64,000 nt of DNA from Halomonas sp. A11-A (GTDB lineage: Bacteria > Pseudomonadota > Gammaproteobacteria > Pseudomonadales > Halomonadaceae). Position 1 is the first letter of the stretch. Each line of letters starts with the position of its first letter. Position numbers and translations under genes: made by a program. Under the pieces are notes generated by a model. That model had not been told where the DNA came from and did not search any database. It saw only the letters and a list, made by a program, of their open reading frames with translations. The stretch spans positions 1-64,000 of the forward strand of contig NZ_QGTM01000005.1 of assembly GCF_003182195.1 (NCBI RefSeq), in the 5' to 3' direction. Positions 54,006 to 64,000 of the stretch are shown here, one piece after another.

Positions 54006-54803
54006 TCAGCCGTTGATGCGGCCGGCGAAGGGCGAGGAGGGGTCAGCGCTCTGGCGACGCGGCATGCGCCCGGCCAGGAAGGCCTCGCGGCCCGCCTCCA
54101 CCGCCTTCTTCATGGCGCTGGCCATCAGCACCGGCTGGCGGGCGTGGGCGATGGCGGTGTTCATCAGCACACCGTCGCAGCCCAGCTCCATGGCCATGGC
54201 GGCATCGGAGGCGGTGCCGATGCCGGCATCCACCAGCACCGGCACGCTGGCCTGCTCGATGATCAGGCGGATGTTGTGGGGGTTCTGGATGCCGTGCCCC
54301 GAGCCGATCAGCGAGCCCAGCGGCATGATGGCGCAGCAGCCCAGGCGCTCGAGTTCGCGGGCCACGATGGGGTCGTCGCTGGTATAAACCATGACGTCGA
54401 AGCCGTCCTTGATCAGCACCTCGGCGGCGGCCAGGGTCTCCACCACGTTGGGGTAGAGGGTCGAGTCGTCGCCCAGCACCTCGAGCTTCACCAGGTTGTG
54501 GCCGTCGAGCAGCTCGCGGGCCAGCCGACAGGTGCGCACCGCGTCCTTCGCCGTGTAGCAGCCGGCGGTGTTGGGCAGCAGCGTATAGCGCTCCGGGGAG
54601 ATCACGTCGAGCAGGTTGGGCTCACCGGCCTCCTGGCCCAGGTTGGTGCGCCGCACGGCGAAGGTGACCACCTCGGCGCCGGAGGCGGCGATCGCCTCGC
54701 CGGTCTCGTCGAAGTCCTTGTACTTGCCGGTACCGACCAGCAGGCGGGAGGCGAATTCGCGCCCGGCGACGCGCAGGGGCTGGTCCTGGAAGAAGTCTGT
54801 CAT
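54006..54803 (-). CDS. thiG: thiazole synthase
   Basis: A 265-residue TIM-barrel enzyme that builds the thiazole phosphate of thiamine using sulphur from ThiS thiocarboxylate. The Schiff-base lysine is in [10 protein letters not shown] (about residue 105). [25 protein letters not shown] and [12 protein letters not shown] are conserved. ATG 54803 is chosen. About 50 bases separate it from thiS. Confidence 0.96.
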   Translation of the reverse strand: MTDFFQDQPLRVAGREFASRLLVGTGKYKDFDETGEAIAASGAEVVTFAVRRTNLGQEAGEPNLLDVISPERYTLLPNTAGCYTAKDAVRTCRLARELLDGHNLVKLEVLGDDSTLYPNVVETLAAAEVLIKDGFDVMVYTSDDPIVARELERLGCCAIMPLGSLIGSGHGIQNPHNIRLIIEQASVPVLVDAGIGTASDAAMAMELGCDGVLMNTAIAHARQPVLMASAMKKAVEAGREAFLAGRMPRRQSADPSSPFAGRING

Positions 54804-54853
54804 CGAGTCTGCCTTGTGTGGTTGTCTTCGCGGGAGGGCGTCGGGCGCGGCGC

Positions 54854-55054
54854 TCAGCCGCCGCCGATGGCGTGCACGACCTCGACCCGGTCGCCCTCGG
54901 CCAGGCGAGTGGCGGCATGTTCGCTGCGAGGCACGATCTCCTCGTTCACCTCCACGGCGATGCGCCGGCCGGCGAGCCCCAGGGACTCGACCAGCTGGGC
55001 GACCGTGAGCTCGGGCGCCAGGGTATGCGCCTCGCCATTGAGCTGGATCTGCAT
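54854..55054 (-). CDS. thiS: sulphur carrier protein ThiS
   Basis: A 66-residue ubiquitin-fold protein ending in the essential Gly-Gly (HAIGGG), which is thiocarboxylated to supply sulphur to Thi[13 protein letters not shown] and [18 protein letters not shown] (reads [14 protein letters not shown]) are typical. It is the first gene of the operon. Confidence 0.95.
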   Translation of the reverse strand: MQIQLNGEAHTLAPELTVAQLVESLGLAGRRIAVEVNEEIVPRSEHAATRLAEGDRVEVVHAIGGG

Positions 55055-55171
55055 GGCCTTCTCTCTGCGCTCCGGTGGCTGTCGTTACGTTGGCTTGCGG
55101 ACCCGACATTGTAGCCGAGTCCGCCCGGGCGGGGTACGGTGACGGCCATGATGCGAGATGAGGAGACCACG

Positions 55172-55552
55172 ATGCAGGACCGAGGCTGGTGGCTGGGGGC
55201 GGCGCTCTCCGGCGCCCTGGTGGTGATGGCGGGGGCCTTCGGCGCCCACGCCCTGGAGGGGCAGCTGGCCCCGCGCCTGGTGGCGGCCTTCGAGACCGGG
55301 GTGCGCTACCAGGCCTGGCACACCCTGGCGCTGCTCGCCGTGCTGGCCTGGCGCGCCGCGACGCCCCTGGCGGGACAGCGGCTGGCCATGGGCCTGTGGG
55401 CGGCCGGCATGGGACTCTTCTCGGGCTCGCTCTACGCCATGACGCTGAGCGGCGCCGGCGGCCTCGGCATGATCACCCCCGTCGGCGGGGTGCTGCTGAT
55501 CGCCGGCTGGCTGGCGCTGGCCGGTACGGTGCTGCGCGCTCCGCGGGGCTGA
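55172..55552 (+). CDS. DUF423 family membrane protein (YgdD-like)
   Basis: A 126-residue protein with four transmembrane helices. [28 protein letters not shown] and [14 protein letters not shown] are the DUF423 hallmarks. Its function is unknown. ATG 55172 follows GAGGAGA; upstream ATGs in frame lack a ribosome site. It diverges from thiS. Confidence 0.9.
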   Translation: MQDRGWWLGAALSGALVVMAGAFGAHALEGQLAPRLVAAFETGVRYQAWHTLALLAVLAWRAATPLAGQRLAMGLWAAGMGLFSGSLYAMTLSGAGGLGMITPVGGVLLIAGWLALAGTVLRAPRG

Positions 55553-55581
55553 GCCCGCCCCACTTGGGCGCGCGAGCCGGT

Positions 55582-55995
55582 TCAGTCGCGATCGGGCAGG
55601 GCGTAGGTGGCGGTGACCAGCGCCACCGGCTCCTCGTCGCCGGCGGAGAAGAGCTGCACCTCACCCACCGCCAGGCGCCGGCCCAGCTTGAGGATGCGCG
55701 CCGTGGCGATGATGTCGCGATCGCCCCGGGGGCGGCGCAGGAAGCGGCAGTGCAGGTCGCTGGTGACCGCCATGGGCTCGGGGCCGATCTGGGCCAGGAT
55801 CGCCACGTAGAGGCAGATGTCGGCCAGCCCCATCAGGGTGGGGCCGGAGACGCTGGCGCCGGGACGCAGGTGGTCGTCGTCAATGGCCAGGCTCATGGTG
55901 GCGCGCATGTGATCGACGGCCTCGATGGTCCCGATACGCTGGGGGAACACCTCGTCGAGGAAGTCCTCGATGGCGGCGGCGGTCATCAGGGTCAT
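55582..55995 (-). CDS. PaaI-family hotdog thioesterase
   Basis: A 137-residue single-domain hotdog protein. The core LRPGASVSGPTLMGLADICLYVAIL carries the active-site region, followed by the DLHCRFLRRP strand of this family. It probably hydrolyses an acyl-CoA, but the substrate is unknown. It is separated from glcB by a terminator hairpin, so it is a separate unit. Confidence 0.85.
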   Translation of the reverse strand: MTLMTAAAIEDFLDEVFPQRIGTIEAVDHMRATMSLAIDDDHLRPGASVSGPTLMGLADICLYVAILAQIGPEPMAVTSDLHCRFLRRPRGDRDIIATARILKLGRRLAVGEVQLFSAGDEEPVALVTATYALPDRD

Positions 55996-56050
55996 TGGCG
56001 GGCTCCTTGCAGTGGATGGGGCGAAAGGACGCTGGCGTCAACATAACCGA

Positions 56051-56080
56051 AAGCGCCCCGGGCAGATACCCGGGGCGCTT
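56051..56080 (-). terminator. terminator hairpin downstream of glcB
   Basis: AAGCGCCCCGGG and CCCGGGGCGCTT form a perfect 12-bp stem with a six-base loop, about 30 bases past the glcB stop. On the minus strand it continues TTCGG, a short T tract. Confidence 0.7.
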
Positions 56081-56109
56081 CTGGTGCACGGCAGGCCGCG
56101 TCGGCCTCG

Positions 56110-58308
56110 CTATACCTTCTGGCTTCGGCTAGGTGACTTCGCCTTGTGCACGGCGCGCCAGTGGTGCAGGAGCGGCTCGGTGTAGCCGGAGGGCTGCACG
56201 CGGCCCTTGAAGATCAGGTCGCTGGCGGCCTGGAAGGCGCTGGAGCCCTCGAAGTCGGCACTCATCGGCGTGTAGGCCGGGTCGTCGGCGTTCTGCTGGT
56301 CGACCACCTTGGCCATGCGCTCCAGGGTCTCCTGGACGCGGGCGGCGTCGACCACGCCATGGTGCAGCCAGTTGGCGATGTGCTGGCTGGAGATCCGCAG
56401 GGTGGCGCGATCCTCCATCAGGCCCACATCGTGGATGTCCGGCACCTTGGAGCAGCCCACGCCGTGCTCGACCCAGCGCACCACATAGCCGAGGATGCCC
56501 TGGCAGTTGTTGTCCAGCTCCTGCTGGATCTCCTCGTCGCTCCAGTCGGCGCTCTCGGCCACCGGCACGGTGAGCAGGTCATCCAGGAGGTCCGGCTCGC
56601 CCTGGGCCTCCAGCTCGCGCTGGATGGCGGTGACGTCCACCTGATGGTAGTGCAGGGCGTGCAGGGTGGCGGCGGTGGGCGACGGCACCCAGGCGGTGTT
56701 GGCGCCGGCCTTGGGGTGGCCGATCTTCTGCTCCAGCATGGCGGCCATCAGGTCCGGCATGGCCCACATGCCCTTGCCGATCTGAGCCCGGCCGCGCAGG
56801 CCGCAGGCCAGGCCGACCTGGACGTTGTTCTTCTCGTAGGCCTGGATCCAGGTGGCGCCCTTCATGTCGCCCTTGCGGATCATTGGGCCCGCTTCCATGG
56901 CGGTGTGCATCTCGTCGCCGGTGCGGTCGAGGAAGCCGGTGTTGATGAAGACCACGCGGGAGGCGGCCTCGGCGATACACGCCTTGAGGTTCACCGTGGT
57001 GCGGCGCTCCTCGTCCATGATGCCCATCTTGAGGGTGTCGCGGGCCATGCCCAGCAGGTCCTCGACGCGACCGAACAGCTCGTTGGAGAAGGCGACCTCC
57101 TTCGGACCGTGCATCTTGGGCTTGACGATGTACATGGAGCCTTCGCGGGAGTTGCGTGGCTCGCCCTCGCCCTTCTTCAGGTCGTGCAGGGCGATCAGGC
57201 TGGTGACGATGCCGTCGAGGATGCCCTCGGGCAGCTCGTTGCCCTCGGCGTCGAGCACCGCCGGGGTGGTCATCAGGTGGCCGACGTTGCGCACGAACAT
57301 CAGTGAGCGGCCCGGCAGGGTCAGGCTGCCGCCGTCGGGGGTGGTGAAGGTCCGGTCGGCGTGCAGGCGGCGGGTAATGGTCTTGCCGCCCTTCTCCACC
57401 TGCTCCTCCAGGTCGCCCTTCATCAGGCCCAGCCAGTTACTGTAGACCCCGACCTTGTCCTCGGCGTCCACCGCAGCCACGGAGTCCTCGCAGTCCATGA
57501 TGGTGGTCAGTGCCGCCTCGACGACCACGTCCTTGACGCCGGCCGGGTCGGTCTTGCCGATCGGGTGACTCGGGTCGATCTGGATCTCCAGGTGCAGGCC
57601 GTGATTGACCAGCAGCACCGACTCGGGGCTCGCCGCCTCGCCGGTGTAGCCCACCAGCTTGCCCGGCTCCTTGAGGCCGGTCTCGCGGCCGCCCTCCAGG
57701 GTGACCACCAGGTGGCCATCACGCAGCGCGTACTTGACGGCGTCGCGGTGGGAGCCGGTGGCCAGCGGCGCGGCGCGGTCCAGAACGCCGCGGGCATAGG
57801 CGATGACCTTCTCGCCGCGCTTGGGGTTGAAGCTCGTGCCCTTCTCGGCGCCGTCCTCCTCGGAGATGGCGTCGGTGCCGTAGAGGGCGTCATAGAGGCT
57901 GCCCCAGCGCGCGTTGGCGGCATTCAGTGCATAGCGGGCGTTGCTCACCGGCACCACCAGCTGCGGGCCGGCCTGGACGGCGATCTCGCGATCCACGTTG
58001 GCGGTGGTGACCGCGACCTTGGCGGGGGCCTCGGTCAGGTAGCCGATCTCCTTGAGGAAGGCGCGATAGGCGGCCATGTCACCCACCGGACCGGGATTCT
58101 CACGGTGCCAGGCGTCGAGCTGCTCCTGCAGGCGATCGCGTTCGGCGAGCAGTTCGCGGTTCTTCGGGGTCAGATCATGGAAGAGGGCATCGACGCCGGC
58201 CCAGAACGCCTCGGCATCGACGCCGGTGCCCGGGAGCGCCTGCTCGTTGATGAACCGGTCCAGCTCGGCGGCCACCTGGAGGCGGTGGCGGATGACACGT
58301 TGGGTCAT
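56110..58308 (-). CDS. glcB: malate synthase G
   Basis: A 732-residue monomeric enzyme that condenses glyoxylate with acetyl-CoA to malate, the key step when growing on acetate, fatty acids, glycolate or ectoine-derived acetyl units. The size identifies isoform G (about 720) rather than [19 protein letters not shown] (catalytic acid/metal), [10 protein letters not shown] and the [13 protein letters not shown] [16 protein letters not shown] are conserved. ATG 58308 has GAGGAG seven bases upstream. No isocitrate lyase is nearby. The 235 bases to the divergent hydrolase gene hold no gene. Confidence 0.96.
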   Translation of the reverse strand: MTQRVIRHRLQVAAELDRFINEQALPGTGVDAEAFWAGVDALFHDLTPKNRELLAERDRLQEQLDAWHRENPGPVGDMAAYRAFLKEIGYLTEAPAKVAVTTANVDREIAVQAGPQLVVPVSNARYALNAANARWGSLYDALYGTDAISEEDGAEKGTSFNPKRGEKVIAYARGVLDRAAPLATGSHRDAVKYALRDGHLVVTLEGGRETGLKEPGKLVGYTGEAASPESVLLVNHGLHLEIQIDPSHPIGKTDPAGVKDVVVEAALTTIMDCEDSVAAVDAEDKVGVYSNWLGLMKGDLEEQVEKGGKTITRRLHADRTFTTPDGGSLTLPGRSLMFVRNVGHLMTTPAVLDAEGNELPEGILDGIVTSLIALHDLKKGEGEPRNSREGSMYIVKPKMHGPKEVAFSNELFGRVEDLLGMARDTLKMGIMDEERRTTVNLKACIAEAASRVVFINTGFLDRTGDEMHTAMEAGPMIRKGDMKGATWIQAYEKNNVQVGLACGLRGRAQIGKGMWAMPDLMAAMLEQKIGHPKAGANTAWVPSPTAATLHALHYHQVDVTAIQRELEAQGEPDLLDDLLTVPVAESADWSDEEIQQELDNNCQGILGYVVRWVEHGVGCSKVPDIHDVGLMEDRATLRISSQHIANWLHHGVVDAARVQETLERMAKVVDQQNADDPAYTPMSADFEGSSAFQAASDLIFKGRVQPSGYTEPLLHHWRAVHKAKSPSRSQKV

Positions 58309-58543
58309 GGTGGATCTCCTCGTACTTGGCAGCCGGCGGGTCGCGTGCCAGGCTGCCGGGACAGGGGTGGAGTGACTGCTGTACCCGTGATTTTGTGGAA
58401 AATACTTCCATGTGTAAACCCGCAAAGCGCTGGGATCGCGCTCAGCTAGACCAAAAGATAAGGCAGGCCCGCACAGCTTGCCCGCCTTCCATGGTGCCGG
58501 TTCAAGCCCTGGGCCGGCATGGTCGTGCGCCGCGGAGGACTCG

Positions 58544-59527
58544 ATGAGCGACTTCACCCCCCTACAGGCCCTGGGCCCCTTCCGGCGGATCGACCCCGCC
58601 GAGGAGCTCCCCGCCGGCGACCACCTGGAGCGCTACCTGGGCCACTACGGCCTGGCGCCCCTGCTCGCCGAGCACGTGGGGCTGCACCTGGGCTTCCTGG
58701 AGGCCGGGGACTTCCGCCTGTGGGCCTCGGTGTGGAGCCCCGCCGCACCCATCGGCACCGCCTTCGTGGTGCACGGCTACTTCGACCACCTGGGCCTCTA
58801 CCGCCACCTGCTCGAGCACCTGCTGGAGCGAGGCTGGCGGGTGGTGCTCTGGGACCTGCCCGGCCACGGCCTCTCCAGCGGGCCGCGCGCCTCCATCGAC
58901 GACTTCGACGACTACGCCGGCTGCCTGCACGCCCTGCAGCGCCACCTCGAGGAGGAGGAACTGGCCCCGCACCCCTGGCTGGGCATCGGCCAGAGCACCG
59001 GGGCGGCGATACTGGCCACCGACGCCCTGACCCGCGGCGAGGAGGGCCGCTGGGCCGGGCTGGCGCTGCTGGCGCCGCTGGTGCGCCCCTGGGGCTGGCG
59101 CCAGTCGAGCTGGCTGCACCTGCTGGCGGGCCCCTTCGTGCGCTCCATCCCGCGCAAGTTCCGCGACAACTCCACGGATGCCGAATTCACCGCCTTCCTG
59201 CGCGAGCGCGACCCGCTGCAGGCCGACCGCGTGGCGGTGGACTGGGTCAGCGCCATGCGCCGCTGGATGCCCCGGTTGCTGGCGCTGCCTCCCAACCCCG
59301 TGCCGACCCTGATCCTGCAGGGGGAGCAGGACCTCACGGTGGACTGGGAGTGGAACCTGGAGGTGCTGCGCGAGAAGTTCCCCCATGCCGAGGTGCACCT
59401 CCACCCCGAGGCGCGCCACCACCTGGTCAACGAGGCCGAGCCGATCCGCCAGGCGCTCTTCGACATCCTGGACCGCTTCATCGACGAACTGGCGCCCCGC
59501 GCCGCCGTGGAGAAGACCTCACCATGA
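58544..59527 (+). CDS. alpha/beta hydrolase (lysophospholipase-like)
   Basis: A 327-residue hydrolase of the serine-aminopeptidase S33/Hydrolase_4 group. The oxyanion strand is [12 protein letters not shown], the nucleophile elbow is GQSTG in [10 protein letters not shown] (about residue 164), the acid is in [10 protein letters not shown] and the base in EARHHLVNE. No signal peptide is present. It overlaps the following lipoprotein gene by four bases, so the two may act together on envelope lipids. Confidence 0.85.
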   Translation: MSDFTPLQALGPFRRIDPAEELPAGDHLERYLGHYGLAPLLAEHVGLHLGFLEAGDFRLWASVWSPAAPIGTAFVVHGYFDHLGLYRHLLEHLLERGWRVVLWDLPGHGLSSGPRASIDDFDDYAGCLHALQRHLEEEELAPHPWLGIGQSTGAAILATDALTRGEEGRWAGLALLAPLVRPWGWRQSSWLHLLAGPFVRSIPRKFRDNSTDAEFTAFLRERDPLQADRVAVDWVSAMRRWMPRLLALPPNPVPTLILQGEQDLTVDWEWNLEVLREKFPHAEVHLHPEARHHLVNEAEPIRQALFDILDRFIDELAPRAAVEKTSP

Positions 59528-60024
59528 AGCACCCACTCCCCCGCCTCACGGGCCTGCTGGCCCTCACCTCGCTGGCCCTGCTCGCCGGCTGCGCCGCCGC
59601 CCCCGATCGCCCCGAGACCCTGCGTCAGGCGCTGCTCAACCTCGGCGAGCGCGCCGCCGAGCGGGTGATGGCGGCCCCCGCCCTGCCCAAGCCCCCCGCC
59701 GACCAGGTACTGCTGCTGGCCACTCCGGAGGTGAACGGGGAACTCAGCATCGGCCAGGAGCGCTTCCGCGAGAGCCTCACCCGGGCGCTGCTGGCGGTGA
59801 GCGACGGCCCCCAGGTGCTCGACTGGAGCGACAGCATGGGAGAAGGGGGTGGGGAGAACCAGTGGCGCCTGGAGAGCCGGCTGATGGCCGACGGGCCGCG
59901 CCTGCGGCTCTCGGACCGGGAGCTTCTGCCCTACCGCCTGACCCTGGTGCTGCGCCGCCCCGGCGGCGACTCGGTGATGTGGGAGGAGAGCCTGCAGGGC
60001 GCCCTGGACGCCTCGGCACTGTAG
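59524..60024 (+). CDS. uncharacterised lipoprotein
   Basis: A 166-residue lipoprotein. The signal sequence and lipobox LLAGC (C23) are clear. The mature part has the pattern DQVLLLATPEVNGELSIGQERFRESLTRALLA, which faintly recalls LpoB/YcfM-type proteins, but I would not assign it. It is translationally coupled to the hydrolase gene (ATG at 59524 overlaps its stop). Confidence 0.75.
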   Translation: MKHPLPRLTGLLALTSLALLAGCAAAPDRPETLRQALLNLGERAAERVMAAPALPKPPADQVLLLATPEVNGELSIGQERFRESLTRALLAVSDGPQVLDWSDSMGEGGGENQWRLESRLMADGPRLRLSDRELLPYRLTLVLRRPGGDSVMWEESLQGALDASAL

Positions 60025-60035
60025 GAGGCGAGCCT

Positions 60036-61544
60036 CTACCCCTTGAGCAGCCGATCCAGCTGCCGATAGCCGACCGCCTCGATCAGCTGCTCCCGGGCCG
60101 GCTTCGGCTCGCCGGCCAGGTCGGCCAGGGTCAGCGCCACCCGCAGCACCCGGTGGTAGGCCCGTGCCGATAGCCTGAGCCGCTCCAGCACCTGCGCCAG
60201 CCAGGCGCGGTCGGTGCTGGCGAGGTCGCAGGCCACCTCCAGCTCCCGCCCCGCCAGGTGGGCATTGAGCGCCCCCCGCGCCAGCTGCCGCTCCCGGGCG
60301 GCCACCACCCGCCGGCGGACGATCGCCGAGGACTCCCCCGCTGTGGCCGCCGTGAGCTGCTCCGGCGGCAGCGCCGGCACCTCCACCTGCAGGTCGATGC
60401 GGTCGAGCAGCGGCCCGGAGAGCCGCGCCTGGTAGCGCTGGATCTGGGACGCGGTGCAGTGGCAGGCCTGGCGGGGATCGCCCAGGTGGCCGCAGGGACA
60501 GGGATTCATGGCCGCCACCAACTGGAAGCGCGCCGGAAAGCGGCGCTGGTGGCTGGCCCGGGCGATATGGATCTGGCCCGACTCCATGGGCTCGCGCATC
60601 ACCTCCAGCACGTGGCGCGAGAACTCCGGCAGCTCGTCGAGGAACAGCACCCCGTGGTGGGCCAGCGAGATCTCCCCGGGTCGCGGCTTCGAGCCGCCGC
60701 CTACCAGGGCCACGGCGCTGGCGGTATGGTGCGGCGCCCGAAAGGGGCGGCGACCCCACTCGGCGGCCAGCGGCAGGCCGCTCACCGACCGCACCGCCGC
60801 CACCTCCAGCGCCTCCTCCTCGGTCAGCGGCGGCAGGATGCCCGGCAGGCGGCTGGCCAGCATGGTCTTGCCAGTGCCCGGCGGGCCGGCGAAGAGCAGG
60901 TTGTGGGAGCCCGCGGCGGCCACCTCCAGGGCGCGGCGCGCCTGGTACTGGCCGCGCACCTCGGCGAGATCGGGCAGCGATGTCGCCGCCTCCGGCGGAG
61001 ACGCCAGCCGGTGCGGCGCGATGGGCGCCTGGCCCAGCAGATGGGCGACCACGTCCAGCAGGTGGTCGGCGGGCAGCACCTCGAGGTCGCCAGCGAGCGC
61101 CGCCTCGTCGGCGTTGGCCCGCGGCACGATCAGCCGTCGCCGGGCACGGCGGGTGGCCAGGGCCAGGGGCAGCACGCCGGTGATCGGCCGCAGGCCGCCG
61201 TCCAGAGCCAGCTCGCCGACGCTCTCGATGTCCGCAAGGGCCTCCGGGGGCAGCTGCCCCGAGGCCAGCAGCAGCCCCAGGGCGATGGGCAGGTCGAAGC
61301 GCCCTCCCTCCTTGGGCAGGTCGGCGGGGGCCAGGTTGAGGGTGATGCGGCGCAGGGGGTAGTCGAAGCCGGCGTTGACCAGGGCGCTGCGCACCCGCTC
61401 GCGGCTCTCCTTCACCGCCGCCTCGGGCAACCCCACCAGGGTCATCCCCGGCAGGCCGTTGGCCAGATGCACCTCCACCTGCACCTCGGGGGCCTCGAGG
61501 CCGAGGCCCGCACGGGTATGGACGATCGCCAGCGTCATGGGCAT
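60036..61544 (-). CDS. comM: YifB/ComM-family AAA ATPase
   Basis: A 502-residue protein with an N-terminal Lon-like ChlI domain (about 20-140), a Mg-chelatase-type AAA domain with Walker A AGPPGTGKTML (about 217) and Walker B VLFLDELPEF, a cysteine cluster (CPCGHLGDPRQACHC, likely zinc) and a C-terminal Mg_chelatase_C domain. ComM is a hexameric helicase that promotes branch migration during natural transformation. Its presence hints at competence but is widespread in non-competent species. Confidence 0.93.
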   Translation of the reverse strand: MPMTLAIVHTRAGLGLEAPEVQVEVHLANGLPGMTLVGLPEAAVKESRERVRSALVNAGFDYPLRRITLNLAPADLPKEGGRFDLPIALGLLLASGQLPPEALADIESVGELALDGGLRPITGVLPLALATRRARRRLIVPRANADEAALAGDLEVLPADHLLDVVAHLLGQAPIAPHRLASPPEAATSLPDLAEVRGQYQARRALEVAAAGSHNLLFAGPPGTGKTMLASRLPGILPPLTEEEALEVAAVRSVSGLPLAAEWGRRPFRAPHHTASAVALVGGGSKPRPGEISLAHHGVLFLDELPEFSRHVLEVMREPMESGQIHIARASHQRRFPARFQLVAAMNPCPCGHLGDPRQACHCTASQIQRYQARLSGPLLDRIDLQVEVPALPPEQLTAATAGESSAIVRRRVVAARERQLARGALNAHLAGRELEVACDLASTDRAWLAQVLERLRLSARAYHRVLRVALTLADLAGEPKPAREQLIEAVGYRQLDRLLKG

Positions 61545-61604
61545 TCCCTCGCCTGGAATCCTGCCCTCAGGCTAGCCCAGGAGACACCGGCCTGCCCGGC
61601 AGGC

Positions 61605-61937
61605 TTAGCGGCCGACTTCGCCGCCGCCGGCATCCCCCTCGGGAGCCTCGGGGGCCTCCGCCGACGGCGCCGGCGCCGGCACCTCGACGGTGCGCGCCTC
61701 GAGCAGACTCTCCAGCGCCGCCACCTGCTGCTCCAGCGCCTCGACACGGGCGCGGGTGCGCTGCAGCACATCCATCAGGATGTCGAAGTCCTCCCGGGAG
61801 ACCAGCTCCAGACGCTCGAAGGCGCCGCGCACCACCTGCTGAATCCCCTTCTGCACCTCCTCCGGCGCCTGGGACGCGCCCTGCAGGCGCTCGCCGATCT
61901 GCTGGGCCAGTCGACTGATACGGTCATGGCTCACCAT
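61605..61937 (-). CDS. ubiK: ubiquinone biosynthesis accessory factor UbiK
   Basis: A 110-residue protein of the YqiC/BMFP family. The N-terminal amphipathic part (ISRLAQQIGERLQG), SREDFDILMDVLQRTRARVEALEQQVAALE coiled coil and an Ala/Glu/Pro-rich tail are typical. UbiK helps assemble the ubiquinone-synthesis complex with UbiJ. ATG 61937 (MVSHDR) is the start; the frame runs open upstream without homology. It is divergent from glnK. Confidence 0.9.
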   Translation of the reverse strand: MVSHDRISRLAQQIGERLQGASQAPEEVQKGIQQVVRGAFERLELVSREDFDILMDVLQRTRARVEALEQQVAALESLLEARTVEVPAPAPSAEAPEAPEGDAGGGEVGR

Positions 61938-61950
61938 GGGTCTCTCCTGA

Positions 61951-62556
<606 letters not shown>

Positions 62557-62583
62557 TCGTTTCCTGCCTCTGGAGAGACTGCC

Positions 62584-63834
<1,251 letters not shown>

Positions 63835-63871
63835 TGGCCATGCTCACCGAGTGAGACGGCATGCTCCACCT

Positions 63872-63893
63872 GGCCCCTTCGGGGGCCTTTTTT
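63872..63893 (+). terminator. rho-independent terminator of glnK-amtB
   Basis: GGCCCC and GGGGCC around a TTCG tetraloop, followed by six T, 37 bases past the amtB stop. Confidence 0.93.
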
Positions 63894-63981
63894 CATCCCG
63901 CCCGCCGCGGTGTATGCTAGAGGGCGATCAGGCGCAAGCGAGTGGCTCGGCCACCGCACCGAACAGACGAGGAGTCCGACC

Positions 63982-64000
63982 ATGAAACTGGTGACCGCCA
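63982..64000 (+). CDS. start of a gene cut by the window end, possibly a second P-II gene
   Basis: ATG 63982 follows GAGGAG at nine bases and reads MKLVTA before the sequence ends. P-II proteins often start MKLVTAIIKPF, and another P-II gene next to amtB would be plausible, but six codons cannot prove it. TATGCT around 63912-63917 could be its -10 box. It is separated from amtB by a terminator. Confidence 0.35.

Overview
The window is high-GC gammaproteobacterial chromosome that looks like Halomonas or a close relative. The main reasons are an ectoine/hydroxyectoine TRAP transporter set whose proteins closely resemble my recollection of Halomonas elongata TeaABCD (45005-48601), a carboxynorspermidine pathway, and pseudomonad/enterobacterial gene orders (argH diverging from hemCDXY; lptM-lysA-dapF-DUF484-xerC-yigB; thiS-thiG-trmB; ubiK and comM beside glnK-amtB). 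No rRNA or complete tRNA gene was seen.

Left edge (1-5040): accessory DNA. An IS66-family element (tnpC cut by the window edge, tnpB, tnpA) ends at about 1666. It is followed by a solitary, long HsdM-type methyltransferase and a secreted protein made of 15-residue repeats. The segment closes at 4944-5040 with a 12-bp direct repeat and an acceptor-stem-like sequence ending in CCA, followed by a terminator. I read this as the end of a genomic island inserted at a tmRNA or tRNA 3' end.

5368-21713: a carboxynorspermidine dehydrogenase/decarboxylase pair. Then comes a complete leftward carbon-phosphorus lyase operon in the order phnF-D-C-E-G-H-I-J-K-L-M-N-P plus a DMT exporter, with genes mostly overlapping by a few bases. 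A non-classical aspartate kinase diverges from phnF, and a tandem crcB fluoride-channel pair converges on it.

21928-44913: housekeeping genes. These are a large MscS-type channel, hemCDXY, argH, lptM, lysA, dapF, xerC, yigB, engB, cytochrome c4, dsbA, a nuclease-fold protein, a TRAP QM pair without a binding protein, yqaA, thiD, dtd, an ABC-F ATPase and a TIGR02444 protein. Aspartate kinase, LysA/DapF and the carboxynorspermidine enzymes all connect to aspartate-semialdehyde and diaminopimelate metabolism, which also feeds ectoine.

45005-64000: teaABCD, an FKBP isomerase, a PHB-depolymerase-like protein with circularly permuted motif order, a Sco copper chaperone pair and an AEC transporter. 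The AEC gene is followed by the most striking intergenic region (52804-53194): a Fur-box promoter driving a small-RNA-like unit with a terminator, with its presumptive seed and terminator module repeated in tandem. After that come trmB/thiG/thiS, glcB, an alpha/beta hydrolase with a lipoprotein, comM, ubiK, and glnK-amtB behind two NtrC-like sites and a sigma-54 promoter. The window ends 19 bases into a gene that starts like another P-II gene.
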